Source: Chitinivorax tropicus (lineage in GTDB: Bacteria; Pseudomonadota; Gammaproteobacteria; Burkholderiales; SCOH01). Taken from it: 64,000 nucleotides of DNA. The notes beneath the pieces were generated by a model. That model did not search any database. It had not been told where the DNA came from and was given only the letters and a program-made list of their open reading frames with translations. The stretch spans positions 1-64,000 of the forward strand of contig NZ_JACHHY010000020.1 of assembly GCF_014202905.1 (NCBI RefSeq), in the 5' to 3' direction. Shown here in pieces: positions 9,248 through 17,078 of the stretch. A program made the translations under genes and the position numbers. Each line of letters begins with the position of its first letter. Within the stretch, counting starts at the first letter, position 1.

Positions 9248-9306
9248 ACCAAACCTTGGTTGCCAGGCTTCGCTGGCGTATTCGCAAATCACTCAGTACC
9301 TGCACT

Positions 9307-10902
9307 ATGGCTTCGATACAGCGCCAAACCTTTGCGGCGCAGGAACGACGTATCCCATTGTACCGGCAGCAGCAGACGCTTGAGCTGGATACCCTGCCAA
9401 GTGTGCTGTTGACCGATGATCTGCGCATCCTGGCCTGTAACCAGGCATTCTGTGACTGGCTGGGCCTGCCAGAGCAGGCTCTGCCATCAGGGATCGGTCT
9501 GTCTGGCTTGCCGGGGGCTTCATCTCGATTGTTGCTGTTGCTTGAACATATCGCATCACCGATCCGGCGCTTTCAATCCAATCAGACCTTCATTGTACAG
9601 CCGTGGCTGAATGGAGCATTTGTCGTGCATGTCTGCACAAAGGCAAACCCGTCATCGACACGGCCAACTGCTGATGGCGGCTCCTATCTGACATTGGCGC
9701 AAGCCAGTGTCGGGGTTTGGGAGTTTGATCCGGGCGCGACACGTTACCATTGCGCCCCATCCTGGTGGAGCTGGCTTGGTTATGCCTGCGACTCGGATGC
9801 CTGTTACGAATCCCTGGTCCACCCGGATGATCTGGATCAGGTGCGATTGCAAAGAGGGCGTTGCCTGCGCAAAGAACAACCCCAGTTTGCTTGCGAGCTG
9901 CGTGTCAAGGCTGCGTGTGGCGGGTGGCGCTGGGTATTGTCCAGAGGACGTTTGATCGAGATGGCAGGGCGGCCTCGGCTGATGGGGGTGGATATTGATA
10001 TCTCCGATCTGAAAAGTGCGGCGCAACAGCAACAGCTGTTTGCCTGTGTGGTGAATGTGATCCCGCTGGGGGTGATGGTGTCGGATGTGAACGGGCGGAT
10101 TCAGATGGTGAATGCCGCCTTTACTCAGATCACCGGTTACCAGGCCGATGAGGTGCTGGGGCAATCTGCTGATCTGCTGAATTCGGGCATCCACCACGCC
10201 GTGTTCTATCAGCATATGTGGTCAGCAGTCAGTAAATGCGGCACCTGGAGCGGGGAGGTGTGGAACCGCCGGAAAAACGGCGATATCTACCCAGAATGGA
10301 TGACGTTGATCTGCCTGCGTGACAACCAGGCACGCATCACACACTACGCGGCGGTATTTGAAGACATCACCGAGCGAAAACGGCAGGAAGAGCGGATGAT
10401 GCACCAAGCCTATCATGATCCGCTGACGGATCTGCCCAATCGGGTGTTGTTCAATGATCGGCTGGAGCATGCGATCGTTCAGGCAAAGCGAACCCGGGAA
10501 AAGGTCGGCGTGATGTTTGTCGATCTGGATGGATTCAAGCCAGTCAACGATCAGAATGGACATGATGTCGGCGATGAGCTGCTCAGGCAATTTGCGCATC
10601 GATTGCAACATTGTGTCCGGGCGGGGGATACGATTGCCCGCCTGGCGGGGGATGAGTTTGCGCTCATCGTTCCCAAGATCAGCTGTGACGAAGACCTGAT
10701 CCCGATTGCGCAGAAAGTGCTGCAATCAGCCTGTCAGCCGTTTGTCGTCAATCAAACCCGCTTGGCGGTTGGGGCCAGCATTGGTATCAGCCTGTTTCCG
10801 GATCATGGCGACAATCCGTTGACCTTACTCAAGCATGCCGATCAGGCAATGTATGCGGCCAAGCATGCTGGGCGGCATACCTGGCGCTTTTTCCGTGGAT
10901 AG
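9307..10902 (+). CDS. PAS-domain diguanylate cyclase (AGDEF variant)
   Basis: The 531-residue protein has a degenerate PAS segment near residues 25-90, a PAS_3-like domain near 130-235 (ASVGVWEFDPG to MGVDIDISDL), another PAS domain near 240-355 ending in FEDITERKRQEE, and a GGDEF domain from about 365. The catalytic motif reads RLAGDEF, with Ala in the first Gly place, a substitution known in some active cyclases. A RAGD inhibitory I-site sits five residues before it, so product feedback is likely. There is no EAL domain and no clear membrane segment. It should make c-di-GMP in response to a signal sensed by the PAS part. The start is uncertain: ATG 9307 has a weak ribosome site and a TTG at 9256 is in frame. 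Confidence 0.88.
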   Translation: MASIQRQTFAAQERRIPLYRQQQTLELDTLPSVLLTDDLRILACNQAFCDWLGLPEQALPSGIGLSGLPGASSRLLLLLEHIASPIRRFQSNQTFIVQPWLNGAFVVHVCTKANPSSTRPTADGGSYLTLAQASVGVWEFDPGATRYHCAPSWWSWLGYACDSDACYESLVHPDDLDQVRLQRGRCLRKEQPQFACELRVKAACGGWRWVLSRGRLIEMAGRPRLMGVDIDISDLKSAAQQQQLFACVVNVIPLGVMVSDVNGRIQMVNAAFTQITGYQADEVLGQSADLLNSGIHHAVFYQHMWSAVSKCGTWSGEVWNRRKNGDIYPEWMTLICLRDNQARITHYAAVFEDITERKRQEERMMHQAYHDPLTDLPNRVLFNDRLEHAIVQAKRTREKVGVMFVDLDGFKPVNDQNGHDVGDELLRQFAHRLQHCVRAGDTIARLAGDEFALIVPKISCDEDLIPIAQKVLQSACQPFVVNQTRLAVGASIGISLFPDHGDNPLTLLKHADQAMYAAKHAGRHTWRFFRG

Positions 10903-10934
10903 GCACTGCCGACGGGATGTCCGGTGGGCGTGGA

Positions 10935-11078
10935 TCAGCGGCGGACGGCGGCTTCTTCCTCTTTGACGTGTTTGCGCACAAACCAGCCGATATATCCTCC
11001 CATGCCAATGACGACGGCAATCACGATAGCACTCATGATTCCAAATTCTGATGAGAAGAGTTCTTTCCACAGCTCCAT
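10935..11078 (-). CDS. DUF3149-type small membrane protein (47 residues)
   Basis: This small gene is easy to miss. It starts at ATG (minus strand, 11076-11078) behind a perfect AAGGAG site six bases upstream and ends in TGA at 10935. The product begins MELWKELFSSEFGIMSA, has one membrane helix around residues 14-33 with a Gly-rich IGMGGYIGWF segment, then a charged tail KHVKEEEAAVRR. This layout matches the DUF3149 family of short single-span proteins of unknown function found in betaproteobacteria. It converges on the GGDEF gene. An FNR-type promoter lies upstream, which suggests induction at low oxygen. Confidence 0.85.
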   Translation of the reverse strand: MELWKELFSSEFGIMSAIVIAVVIGMGGYIGWFVRKHVKEEEAAVRR

Positions 11079-11096
11079 GATAGGCTCCTTACTGAA

Positions 11097-11121
11097 ATAA
11101 CCATTTCTTATCAATGGTTAT
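11097..11121. promoter_or_regulatory. Inverted repeat over the -10/start region of the DUF3149 promoter
   Basis: ATAACCATT (11097-11105) is perfectly inverted as AATGGTTAT (11113-11121) with a seven-base centre. It overlaps the minus-strand -10 (TATAAC) and the predicted start point of the DUF3149 promoter. It could be an operator for a second regulator or a hairpin at the 5' end of the transcript. Confidence 0.4.
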
Positions 11122-11158
11122 ACGCCTGCAGTCATGGATCTGGATTGACGCAAATCAA
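11117..11158 (-). promoter_or_regulatory. FNR/Anr-type class II promoter of the DUF3149 gene
   Basis: On the minus strand TTGATTTGCGTCAA (plus 11145-11158) matches the FNR consensus TTGAT-N4-ATCAA at nine of ten defined bases. A TATAAC hexamer (plus 11117-11122) begins 22 bases after the box, which places the box centre at -41.5 if the hexamer occupies -12 to -7. That is the standard class II activator geometry. The start codon lies about 32 bases after the predicted start point. Confidence 0.65.
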
Positions 11159-11165
11159 CCCTTGA

Positions 11166-11462
11166 TTATTTCCACTCGCCGAGCTGCCACCAGATGGATC
11201 GGGTCACGCTGACCCCTGTCGGGAAATGTTCCAGAAAATCGGCACGGAAGTCGGGTGCGAAATCGTCCAGATAACGATTCAACTCGACCTTGGCGCGTGC
11301 TTGAAAGCGGGTGCGGAAGCGGCCCGCTTCCTCTTCCTCAAAGGTGATGCCGATGAAACAACCGGTATCGAATATGTCAGGGATATGGCGGTGGCGCATG
11401 TAATCGGCAACGGCTTCCCGCCATTCTTCTTCTACAACCAAGGTGACTTCGTAAGTCAACAT
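11166..11462 (-). CDS. DUF4286 family protein
   Basis: The 98-residue form starting at MLTYEVTLVVEEEW (ATG 11462, with an AGGAG about eleven bases upstream) fits DUF4286 proteins, which open with M-x-YEVTL and carry HIPDIFDTGCF near residue 27 and a FPTGVSVTRSIW end. The open frame extends 28 residues upstream, but family members start here. It is a small soluble ferredoxin-fold-like protein of unknown role. It is divergent from rlmM. Confidence 0.82.
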   Translation of the reverse strand: MLTYEVTLVVEEEWREAVADYMRHRHIPDIFDTGCFIGITFEEEEAGRFRTRFQARAKVELNRYLDDFAPDFRADFLEHFPTGVSVTRSIWWQLGEWK

Positions 11463-11616
11463 GAGGGCGATTTTCTCCTGAATGATGGCATGGTGCGCTG
11501 GGTGGGCAAGCGCGACCACAGCCGGGTCCTGTTGATGCGGTTTCATTGCGCACCATTATTGACGTGCGATGCCTATTCTGTTGCTGGATGAAAGCAGTAC
11601 CTGCGATGAAACCATG

Positions 11617-11644
11617 TCAACAGAGCCGGGCCAGAACGTATAAT
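11617..11644 (+). promoter_or_regulatory. Candidate sigma-70 promoter of rlmM
   Basis: A perfect TATAAT at 11639-11644 is preceded by TCAACA at 11617-11622 with a 16-base spacer. The predicted start near 11650 gives a leader of about 20 bases to the ATG at 11670. Confidence 0.5.
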
Positions 11645-11669
11645 CCTTTCATTTTCGCGTTTTCCTGAC

Positions 11670-12746
11670 ATGGCCGCAAACTTTACCCCTGCTTCTCTGC
11701 TTGTTTATTGTCGCCCTGGTTTCGAGCCCGAGGCCGCAGCTGAATTGATCGACCTGACCTGCCAGCTGGGGTTGGACGGGCGGATCGACACCGGTGTGGA
11801 TGCCGGGTATGTGCGGTGGTTGCCTGATGAGCCCGCGTCATTTGCTAGGCAGGCGGGCAAGCTGCGATTCGAACAGCTCATGTTTGCACGACAGTTACTG
11901 CTGGCCGGAGATTGGATCGACACCGGTGAGCAAGATCGTTTGACGCCGGTACTGAGCGCACTTGCACCCCATGCAGGGCCCTTTGCCGGGTTGTGGCTGG
12001 AGGGGCCGGACACCAATGATGGCAAGGCCTTGTCGAGTTTTTTCAAGCGTTTTCAACCCAAGCTGGAAACCTGCCTGACCGAGTCAGGCAAGCTGACACC
12101 CGTTGACGAGCGGCGCCCGCGCCTGCATTTGTTCTGGACTGACAAGCAGCGCTGCATCCCTGGCATTGCGTTGGCGGGCAACCGCAGCGATTGGCCGATG
12201 GGCATCCCTCGCCTGAAGATGCCGTTCGAGGCACCAAGCCGCTCCACGCTCAAGTTGGCGGAAGCCTTGATGGTGTTGTTGGGGGAGCAGGAGCTGCGTG
12301 AACGGATGCGGGCCGGGCAGCGGGCGGTCGATCTGGGCGCCGCCCCGGGTGGCTGGACATGGCAGCTGGTGAACCGCGGCTTGCGGGTCACGGCGATTGA
12401 CAATGGGCCGCTGAAGGGCAGTCTGGTCGGTGATTCATTGGTCCAGCATCTGCGGGTCGATGGGTTCAAATATCGCCCGAAAAAGCCCGTGGATTGGCTG
12501 GTGTGCGATATGGTGGAAAAACCCGCCCGTATTGCGCAACTGATGGCCAGCTGGCTGGCTGATGGCGATGCGCGACAGGCGATTTTCAATCTGAAACTGC
12601 CGATGAAAAAGCGTTTTGACGAAATCCACAAGTGTATCGGCATCATCGAAGACACACTCGCTCGCTCAGGCAAGGGGCACATACTGCGCATTCGCCAGCT
12701 GTATCACGACCGTGAAGAGGTGACCTGTTTTTTGGCCCGGATATGA
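11670..12746 (+). CDS. rlmM: 23S rRNA (cytidine-2498 2'-O)-methyltransferase RlmM
   Basis: The 358-residue protein matches RlmM in length and layout. An N-terminal THUMP-like RNA-binding part precedes a Rossmann methyltransferase. The SAM motif DLGAAPGGWTWQL lies near residues 217-229, the acidic VCDMVEKP motif near 278, and the catalytic Lys region NLKLPMKKR near 305. The enzyme 2'-O-methylates C2498 of 23S rRNA. The start ATG has little ribosome-site complementarity. Confidence 0.95.
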   Translation: MAANFTPASLLVYCRPGFEPEAAAELIDLTCQLGLDGRIDTGVDAGYVRWLPDEPASFARQAGKLRFEQLMFARQLLLAGDWIDTGEQDRLTPVLSALAPHAGPFAGLWLEGPDTNDGKALSSFFKRFQPKLETCLTESGKLTPVDERRPRLHLFWTDKQRCIPGIALAGNRSDWPMGIPRLKMPFEAPSRSTLKLAEALMVLLGEQELRERMRAGQRAVDLGAAPGGWTWQLVNRGLRVTAIDNGPLKGSLVGDSLVQHLRVDGFKYRPKKPVDWLVCDMVEKPARIAQLMASWLADGDARQAIFNLKLPMKKRFDEIHKCIGIIEDTLARSGKGHILRIRQLYHDREEVTCFLARI

Positions 12747-12889
12747 GCCGACATGGTGCTGGGCAAGGGATTGCAACAAGGCATTGTTTCGCTTAGCCTT
12801 ACATAAGGCCCGGTCGTCACGGTTTCTGGGTGGGCGATGAAAGTGTTGCAATCGGGTCACGACTTGGCATGTTCATAATAGGGGGATAC

Positions 12890-13327
12890 ATGTTTAAAGA
12901 ATTCAAAGAATTTGCCATGCGTGGCAATGTCATTGATCTGGCGGTCGGGGTGGTGATCGGCGGTGCATTCGGCAAGATTGTCGATTCGCTGGTGAAGGAT
13001 ATCATCATGCCACCCATCGGCCTGATTCTGGGCAAGGTCGATTTCTCCAATCTGTTCATCACCTTGAAGGAAGGCAGCAAGGTTGCCGGCCCTTACGAGA
13101 CGCTGGATGCCGCACAAAAGGCAGGGGCGGTCACTTTGAATGTTGGTGTATTTGCCAATGTGTTGGTCAGTTTCATCATTGTGGCGTTTGCCATCTTCTT
13201 GTTGATCAAGGGGATCAACAAGATGCGTCGTGAAGAAGCCGCACCAGCACCCGCAGAGCCGCCTCCTACACCAGAAGAGGTGTTGTTGTTGCGTGAGATC
13301 CGCGACTCACTGAAAAAGCAGTCGTGA
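12890..13327 (+). CDS. mscL: Large-conductance mechanosensitive channel MscL
   Basis: The 145-residue protein begins [20 protein letters not shown], the classic MscL N-terminal helix and first pore helix, and continues with [20 protein letters not shown] second membrane helix (residues about 80-102) is followed by a cytoplasmic bundle containing a Pro/Glu/Ala linker and a [17 protein letters not shown] helix. The channel opens under membrane tension to release solutes on osmotic downshock. ATG 12890 has an AGGGGG site just upstream; an in-frame GTG 60 bases earlier is rejected. The stop overlaps the next start by one base. Confidence 0.97.
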   Translation: MFKEFKEFAMRGNVIDLAVGVVIGGAFGKIVDSLVKDIIMPPIGLILGKVDFSNLFITLKEGSKVAGPYETLDAAQKAGAVTLNVGVFANVLVSFIIVAFAIFLLIKGINKMRREEAAPAPAEPPPTPEEVLLLREIRDSLKKQS

Positions 13328-13806
13328 TGCCGTTGGATCAACAAAAGCCGCTCTCAGAGCGGCTTTTGACATTGACGGCGCAATTGCGGGAGCAGATTCC
13401 ATTGGCGGAGGCCATCGATCTGTATGTGACTGATGCTGGTGATGCACAGCTGACCATCGCCGCTCCCTTGGCTGTCAATCGGAACCCACATGGCACAGTC
13501 TTTGCCGGCAGTGCTGTGTCGGTGGCCATCCTGGCTGCATGGTCGCTGCTGGATGGGCGGTTGCGCTCGATGGAAGGGGAGGCTCAGCTGGTGCTGCAGC
13601 GCAATACCATGGCCTATCTGCGCCCCATCGATGGCCCCTTTGCCGCTACGGCACGCCTGCAGGACGAATCGGCTTGGTTGCGTTTCCAGTCCATGCTGCA
13701 ACGAAAAGGCCGCGCCCGGATCGTCATGACATCGGTGATCATGTGTGGTGAAGCCGAGGCGGCGGTGTTCGAGGGGGAGTTCGTCGCCTTGCGTGCAATG
13801 GCCTAA
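13327..13806 (+). CDS. Thioesterase-like protein (YiiD C-terminal domain family)
   Basis: The 159-residue protein resembles the hot-dog thioesterase domain found at the YiiD C-terminus: IPLAEAIDLYV, APLAVNRNPHGTVFAGSAVSVAILAAW, and a C-terminal beta region (ARIVMTSVIM). A CoA or ACP thioester is the expected substrate class, by family only. The ATG shares its first base with the mscL stop. A terminator-like palindrome covers codons 7-15, and TTG codons just after it could serve as alternative starts. Its 3' end overlaps the convergent methyltransferase gene by four bases. Confidence 0.78.
   Translation: MPLDQQKPLSERLLTLTAQLREQIPLAEAIDLYVTDAGDAQLTIAAPLAVNRNPHGTVFAGSAVSVAILAAWSLLDGRLRSMEGEAQLVLQRNTMAYLRPIDGPFAATARLQDESAWLRFQSMLQRKGRARIVMTSVIMCGEAEAAVFEGEFVALRAMA
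13344..13368. terminator. Perfect palindrome inside the thioesterase start, possible mscL terminator
   Basis: AAAAGCCGCTCT (13344-13355) is perfectly complementary to AGAGCGGCTTTT (13357-13368) around one central base. It has the A-tract/stem/T-tract form of a small bidirectional terminator, though the T-tract is only four long. It begins 17 bases after the mscL stop and is translated as part of the thioesterase. Confidence 0.5.
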
Positions 13807-14753
13807 ACCGACCTCAGCTTTTTCAATTTGCACAAGAAAAAGCCGTCCATCCATGCATTGGGCAGAATCCGCCGTGCGAGGGTGACACGGGGGTGGAAGG
13901 CCTTGCCCTCCCATTCAGGTAAGCCTGCCTGCCAGTTATCGATCGGCAGCTCGATCGGCAGGATTTCTATCGCGTCGCCAAAGCTCTTCAGTTGGGCTTC
14001 GATGATCTTCTCGTTTTCTTCTGGTGAAAAGCTGCAGGTGCTGTAGACCAGTGTGCCCCCTGGCTTGAGGCTGTGGATCGCCGCATTCAGAAGCCGCTTC
14101 TGTTTGTGGGAAACCTCTTTGACCTTCTGCAGGCTCCAATGGGCTACCGAGTCGCTATCGAGGGCATCAAAGCGTGCTTCAGAGGAGCAGGGTGCATCCA
14201 GCAAGACTTTATCGAACATTTCCGGGCATTTTGCCCCGACCGAGCGTCCATCGGTCATATAGGTGCGGGCGATGGTCACGCCTTGCTGTTGCAGATTGGC
14301 TTTGAGACGGAAGAAGCGATCCTTGACCGGCTCCACCGCAGAGAGGACGCCTTGGTTCTGCATCAGCGCGGCCAGTTGGCAGGTTTTGCCGCCGGGGGCT
14401 GCGGCCAGATCCAATACGGTTTCGCCAGGTGATGGCGCCAATATGATCGGCGCCAGCTGGCTGGCCAGGTTTTGTACATAGATCCAGCCATCGTAAAACG
14501 CTGACGTTTCGGTGAGCGCCCGGCGCTGCGTGGCTGGAACAAAGTAGGCTGTCGGCTGCCAATCGATGGGGGCGGGTGTCAGGCCCGCAGCCTGCAGTGT
14601 TTCACACAGTTGTGTGGGCGTCGTTTTCAGGGTGTTCACCCGGAACACGGTCGGGGCTGGCTGGCTGAAACTGGCCAGGACGGTCTCCAGTCGTTCAGGT
14701 GGGACGATGCGCTGCAGGCGCTCGACGAAAATAGCGGGTAAAACGGTATTCAT
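13803..14753 (-). CDS. RsmB/NOP-family RNA (cytosine-5) methyltransferase
   Basis: The 316-residue protein is a class I m5C RNA methyltransferase. The SAM motif LDLAAAPGGKTCQLA lies near residues 113-127. The two catalytic cysteines are in LLDAPCSSE (Cys189) and STCSFSPEEN (Cys240), as in RsmB/RsmF. It lacks the NusB-like N-terminal domain of RsmB and the C-terminal domain of RsmF, so the target base is not clear. The chosen ATG at 14753 follows an upstream extension of six residues with no ribosome site. It converges on the thioesterase gene. Confidence 0.85.
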   Translation of the reverse strand: MNTVLPAIFVERLQRIVPPERLETVLASFSQPAPTVFRVNTLKTTPTQLCETLQAAGLTPAPIDWQPTAYFVPATQRRALTETSAFYDGWIYVQNLASQLAPIILAPSPGETVLDLAAAPGGKTCQLAALMQNQGVLSAVEPVKDRFFRLKANLQQQGVTIARTYMTDGRSVGAKCPEMFDKVLLDAPCSSEARFDALDSDSVAHWSLQKVKEVSHKQKRLLNAAIHSLKPGGTLVYSTCSFSPEENEKIIEAQLKSFGDAIEILPIELPIDNWQAGLPEWEGKAFHPRVTLARRILPNAWMDGFFLCKLKKLRSV

Positions 14754-14884
14754 GACGAGGCGTTGACACAAAAAAACGTTAAAATCGCGGCAAGCATATC
14801 ATTGAATGGGTAGCCTCATATGGCCTGACATGGGGAGGTCGATCAGCTATCCCATTCCACATTATCGAATACTAAAGGTGATTC

Positions 14885-15340
14885 ATGATTCGACGCATAT
14901 TGCTACCATTTTTCATGGGCTTGATGTTACCGGGCTGGGCGTGGTCAACCCCCACTTGCCGGGAAGCGGCGGAGTCATTGAACCGTTATCTGGACGCCAA
15001 GATCAATGCTAAAGAGCTGGCGGATATGCTCACGTCACTCAATCAAAGCAACAATCAGAAATTACCGCCCCAATTCGTGACCAAGCAACAGGCGAAGGAG
15101 GCTGGCTGGCGACCTGGTAAGGATCTCTGGTCGGTGCCTGGGTTGCAGGGCAAATCCATAGGCGGGGACCGGTTTGGCAACCGTGAGGGCAGCCTTCCAC
15201 AAGGCAAGTGGCGTGAGGCGGATCTGGACTTCCATGGCGGCAAGCGGGGCGCAAAACGTCTGCTGTTCAGTGCCGATGGTCAACGCCAGATCACCGTCGA
15301 TCATTATGAAACCTTTACCGAGGTACCAACATGCCGTTGA
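14885..15340 (+). CDS. Secreted barnase-like guanyl-specific ribonuclease
   Basis: The 151-residue precursor has a signal peptide (about residues 1-21, LPFFMGLMLPGWAWS) and a C-terminal barnase domain with PPQFVTKQQAKEAGW, GKSIGGDRFGNREGSLP, WREADLDF and DHYETFTEV. All barnase catalytic residues align: Lys27, Glu73, Arg83, Arg87 and His102 equivalents. Two cysteines flank the mature chain (PTCREAA near the start, VPTCR at the end) and could bridge the termini; barnase has none. An AAAGGTG site precedes the ATG. The barstar gene overlaps its end by ten bases. It should cleave RNA after export. Confidence 0.93.
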   Translation: MIRRILLPFFMGLMLPGWAWSTPTCREAAESLNRYLDAKINAKELADMLTSLNQSNNQKLPPQFVTKQQAKEAGWRPGKDLWSVPGLQGKSIGGDRFGNREGSLPQGKWREADLDFHGGKRGAKRLLFSADGQRQITVDHYETFTEVPTCR

Positions 15341-15603
15341 TCCATTGCAAGCTCAATGAAATCCAGAGTATGCAGCAGTTCTATGAGGCGCTGTATGCCC
15401 AGCTGGGGCTGCCCAAGCTGACCGGGCGCAATCTCGATGCGCTATGGGACATTCTCAGCACCGATATCGAAGGCCCGATCGAGATCCACTGGCCGACGGC
15501 TTATCAAGACCGTCATGCCTTGGGTGAACAGGCCGCAGCTCTGTTCGAGCTGCTGGATGACGTGGCGGATGAGCGGGACGACATGACCATCATACTGGGC
15601 TGA
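15331..15603 (+). CDS. Barstar-family ribonuclease inhibitor
   Basis: The 90-residue cytosolic protein matches barstar. The inhibitory helix TGRNLDALWD keeps the equivalents of Asp35 and Asp39, and the end DERDDMTIILG keeps the Glu76 equivalent. The Tyr29 equivalent is not kept. It overlaps the RNase gene by ten bases, so inhibitor synthesis is coupled to toxin synthesis. Its role is to block any RNase that stays inside the cell. Confidence 0.93.
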   Translation: MPLIHCKLNEIQSMQQFYEALYAQLGLPKLTGRNLDALWDILSTDIEGPIEIHWPTAYQDRHALGEQAAALFELLDDVADERDDMTIILG

Positions 15604-15770
15604 TGCAGCGGCTGGCTGGTGGCGGGGGCAGGTGTGCATGGCTCGCCCTGGCTCTGTTGATACGAAGTGGCCGTCCGTGTGGCGTCGCACCTGGGATGCC
15701 AGTAGAGGTTCGGCTATGAAAGCCCGGTTGCACCGCCTACAATAACGCGTTTTTCGAATCGAGTAGGATC

Positions 15771-16955
15771 ATGAACGCATTGCTCAAGCTGAAGCCTGGA
15801 CGCGAGAAATCGCTGCTGAATCGGCACCCATGGGTGTTTTCCGGGGCGATTCAGCACATGGATGGTGATGCAAAAGCCGGTGACACCGTGACGGTGCGGG
15901 CTGCTGATGGCCGCTTTCTGGCGTGGGCTGCGTACAGCCCACAATCGCAGATTCGGGCTCGCGTATGGAGCGTGCATGAGCAGGAAGTGATCAACGCTGA
16001 TTTCTTCCGCCGCCGCCTGCAGGCGGCCTTGGCATTGCGGCAAGATCTATTGCCCGCCTCGCTGAATGGCCAGCGTCTGGTTCATGGTGAATCGGATGGC
16101 CTGCCCGGCCTGGTGGTGGATCGCTATGATCAGGTGCTGGTGATGCAGGTGTTGTCTGCCGGGGTGGAAGCCTGGCGTGAGGTGATTGCCGACCTGTTGG
16201 TGGAATTGACCGGGATCCGGAACGTGTATGAGCGCTCTGACGCTGATGTGCGTGGTTTGGAGGGGCTGGCGGAACGGAGCGGCATTCTGCGTGGCGCCTT
16301 GCCTGCCGAGACAGTGATCGATGAGTATGGCGTGCGTTACCAGGTGGACATCGCGGGTGGGCAGAAGACGGGCTTTTATCTGGATCAACGTGTCAACCGG
16401 CGTCGTCTGGGTGAGCTGGCGGAAGGCCGAAAGGTATTGAATTGCTTCTGCTACACCGGTGGCTTTTCGCTCGCAGCCTTGCGGGGCGGAGCTGCGTCGG
16501 TGGAGTCAGTGGACAGCTCGGCAGAGGCATTGGTCACGGCACAGGCCAACCTGGCCTTGAACGGATTGGATGCCAGCCGTGCCAGCTGGGTCGAGGCGGA
16601 TGTGTTCAAATACCTGCGGCTGCTGCGTGACAAAGGTCAGAGCTACGATCTGATCATCCTTGATCCACCCAAGTTTGCCCCCACGGCACAGCATGTCGAG
16701 AAAGCCGCCCGCGCCTATAAGGATATCAATCTGCTAGGGCTGAAACTGTTGAAACCTGGTGGGCTGCTGGCAACATTCACCTGCTCTGGCGGGATGGATG
16801 CGAGCCTGTTTCAGAAGATCATTGCGGGTGCAGCAGTCGATGCTGGTGTCGATGCAAAGATCATCGAGCGTTTCACGCCAGATGTGGATCACCCCGTGGC
16901 GCTGAGTTTCCCGGAAGGGGACTATCTGAAAGGGCTGCTGGTCAAGCGTGGCTGA
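15771..16955 (+). CDS. rlmI: 23S rRNA (cytosine-1962 C5)-methyltransferase RlmI
   Basis: The 394-residue protein has an N-terminal PUA domain (residues 1-80, RHPWVFSGAI), an EEHAD-like middle region with GLPGLVVDRY, and a methyltransferase core with NCFCYTGGFSLAALRGG near residue 225, IILDPPKFAP near 300 and the catalytic TCSGGMD near 338. This is the RlmI/YccW layout. A TACAAT hexamer at 15738-15743 is a possible -10. A long bidirectional hairpin follows the gene. Confidence 0.94.
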   Translation: MNALLKLKPGREKSLLNRHPWVFSGAIQHMDGDAKAGDTVTVRAADGRFLAWAAYSPQSQIRARVWSVHEQEVINADFFRRRLQAALALRQDLLPASLNGQRLVHGESDGLPGLVVDRYDQVLVMQVLSAGVEAWREVIADLLVELTGIRNVYERSDADVRGLEGLAERSGILRGALPAETVIDEYGVRYQVDIAGGQKTGFYLDQRVNRRRLGELAEGRKVLNCFCYTGGFSLAALRGGAASVESVDSSAEALVTAQANLALNGLDASRASWVEADVFKYLRLLRDKGQSYDLIILDPPKFAPTAQHVEKAARAYKDINLLGLKLLKPGGLLATFTCSGGMDASLFQKIIAGAAVDAGVDAKIIERFTPDVDHPVALSFPEGDYLKGLLVKRG

Positions 16956-17022
16956 GGTCTGGGTTGCGCTGACGCGGGTCGGGGACGATCCGGTCATCCT
17001 GCGACTGTACCCAATCATTGAA

Positions 17023-17058
17023 CAGACAAAACGGCATCTTGTGATGCCGTTTTGTCTG
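17023..17058. terminator. Bidirectional terminator between rlmI and the binding-protein gene
   Basis: CAGACAAAACGGCATC (17023-17038) pairs perfectly over 16 bases with GATGCCGTTTTGTCTG (17043-17058) around a TTGT loop. It lies between two convergent genes and contains A/T tracts within the stem on both sides, as in shared rho-independent terminators. Confidence 0.85.
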
Positions 17059-17078
17059 GGTGGAAGGCAGGCTGCCGA

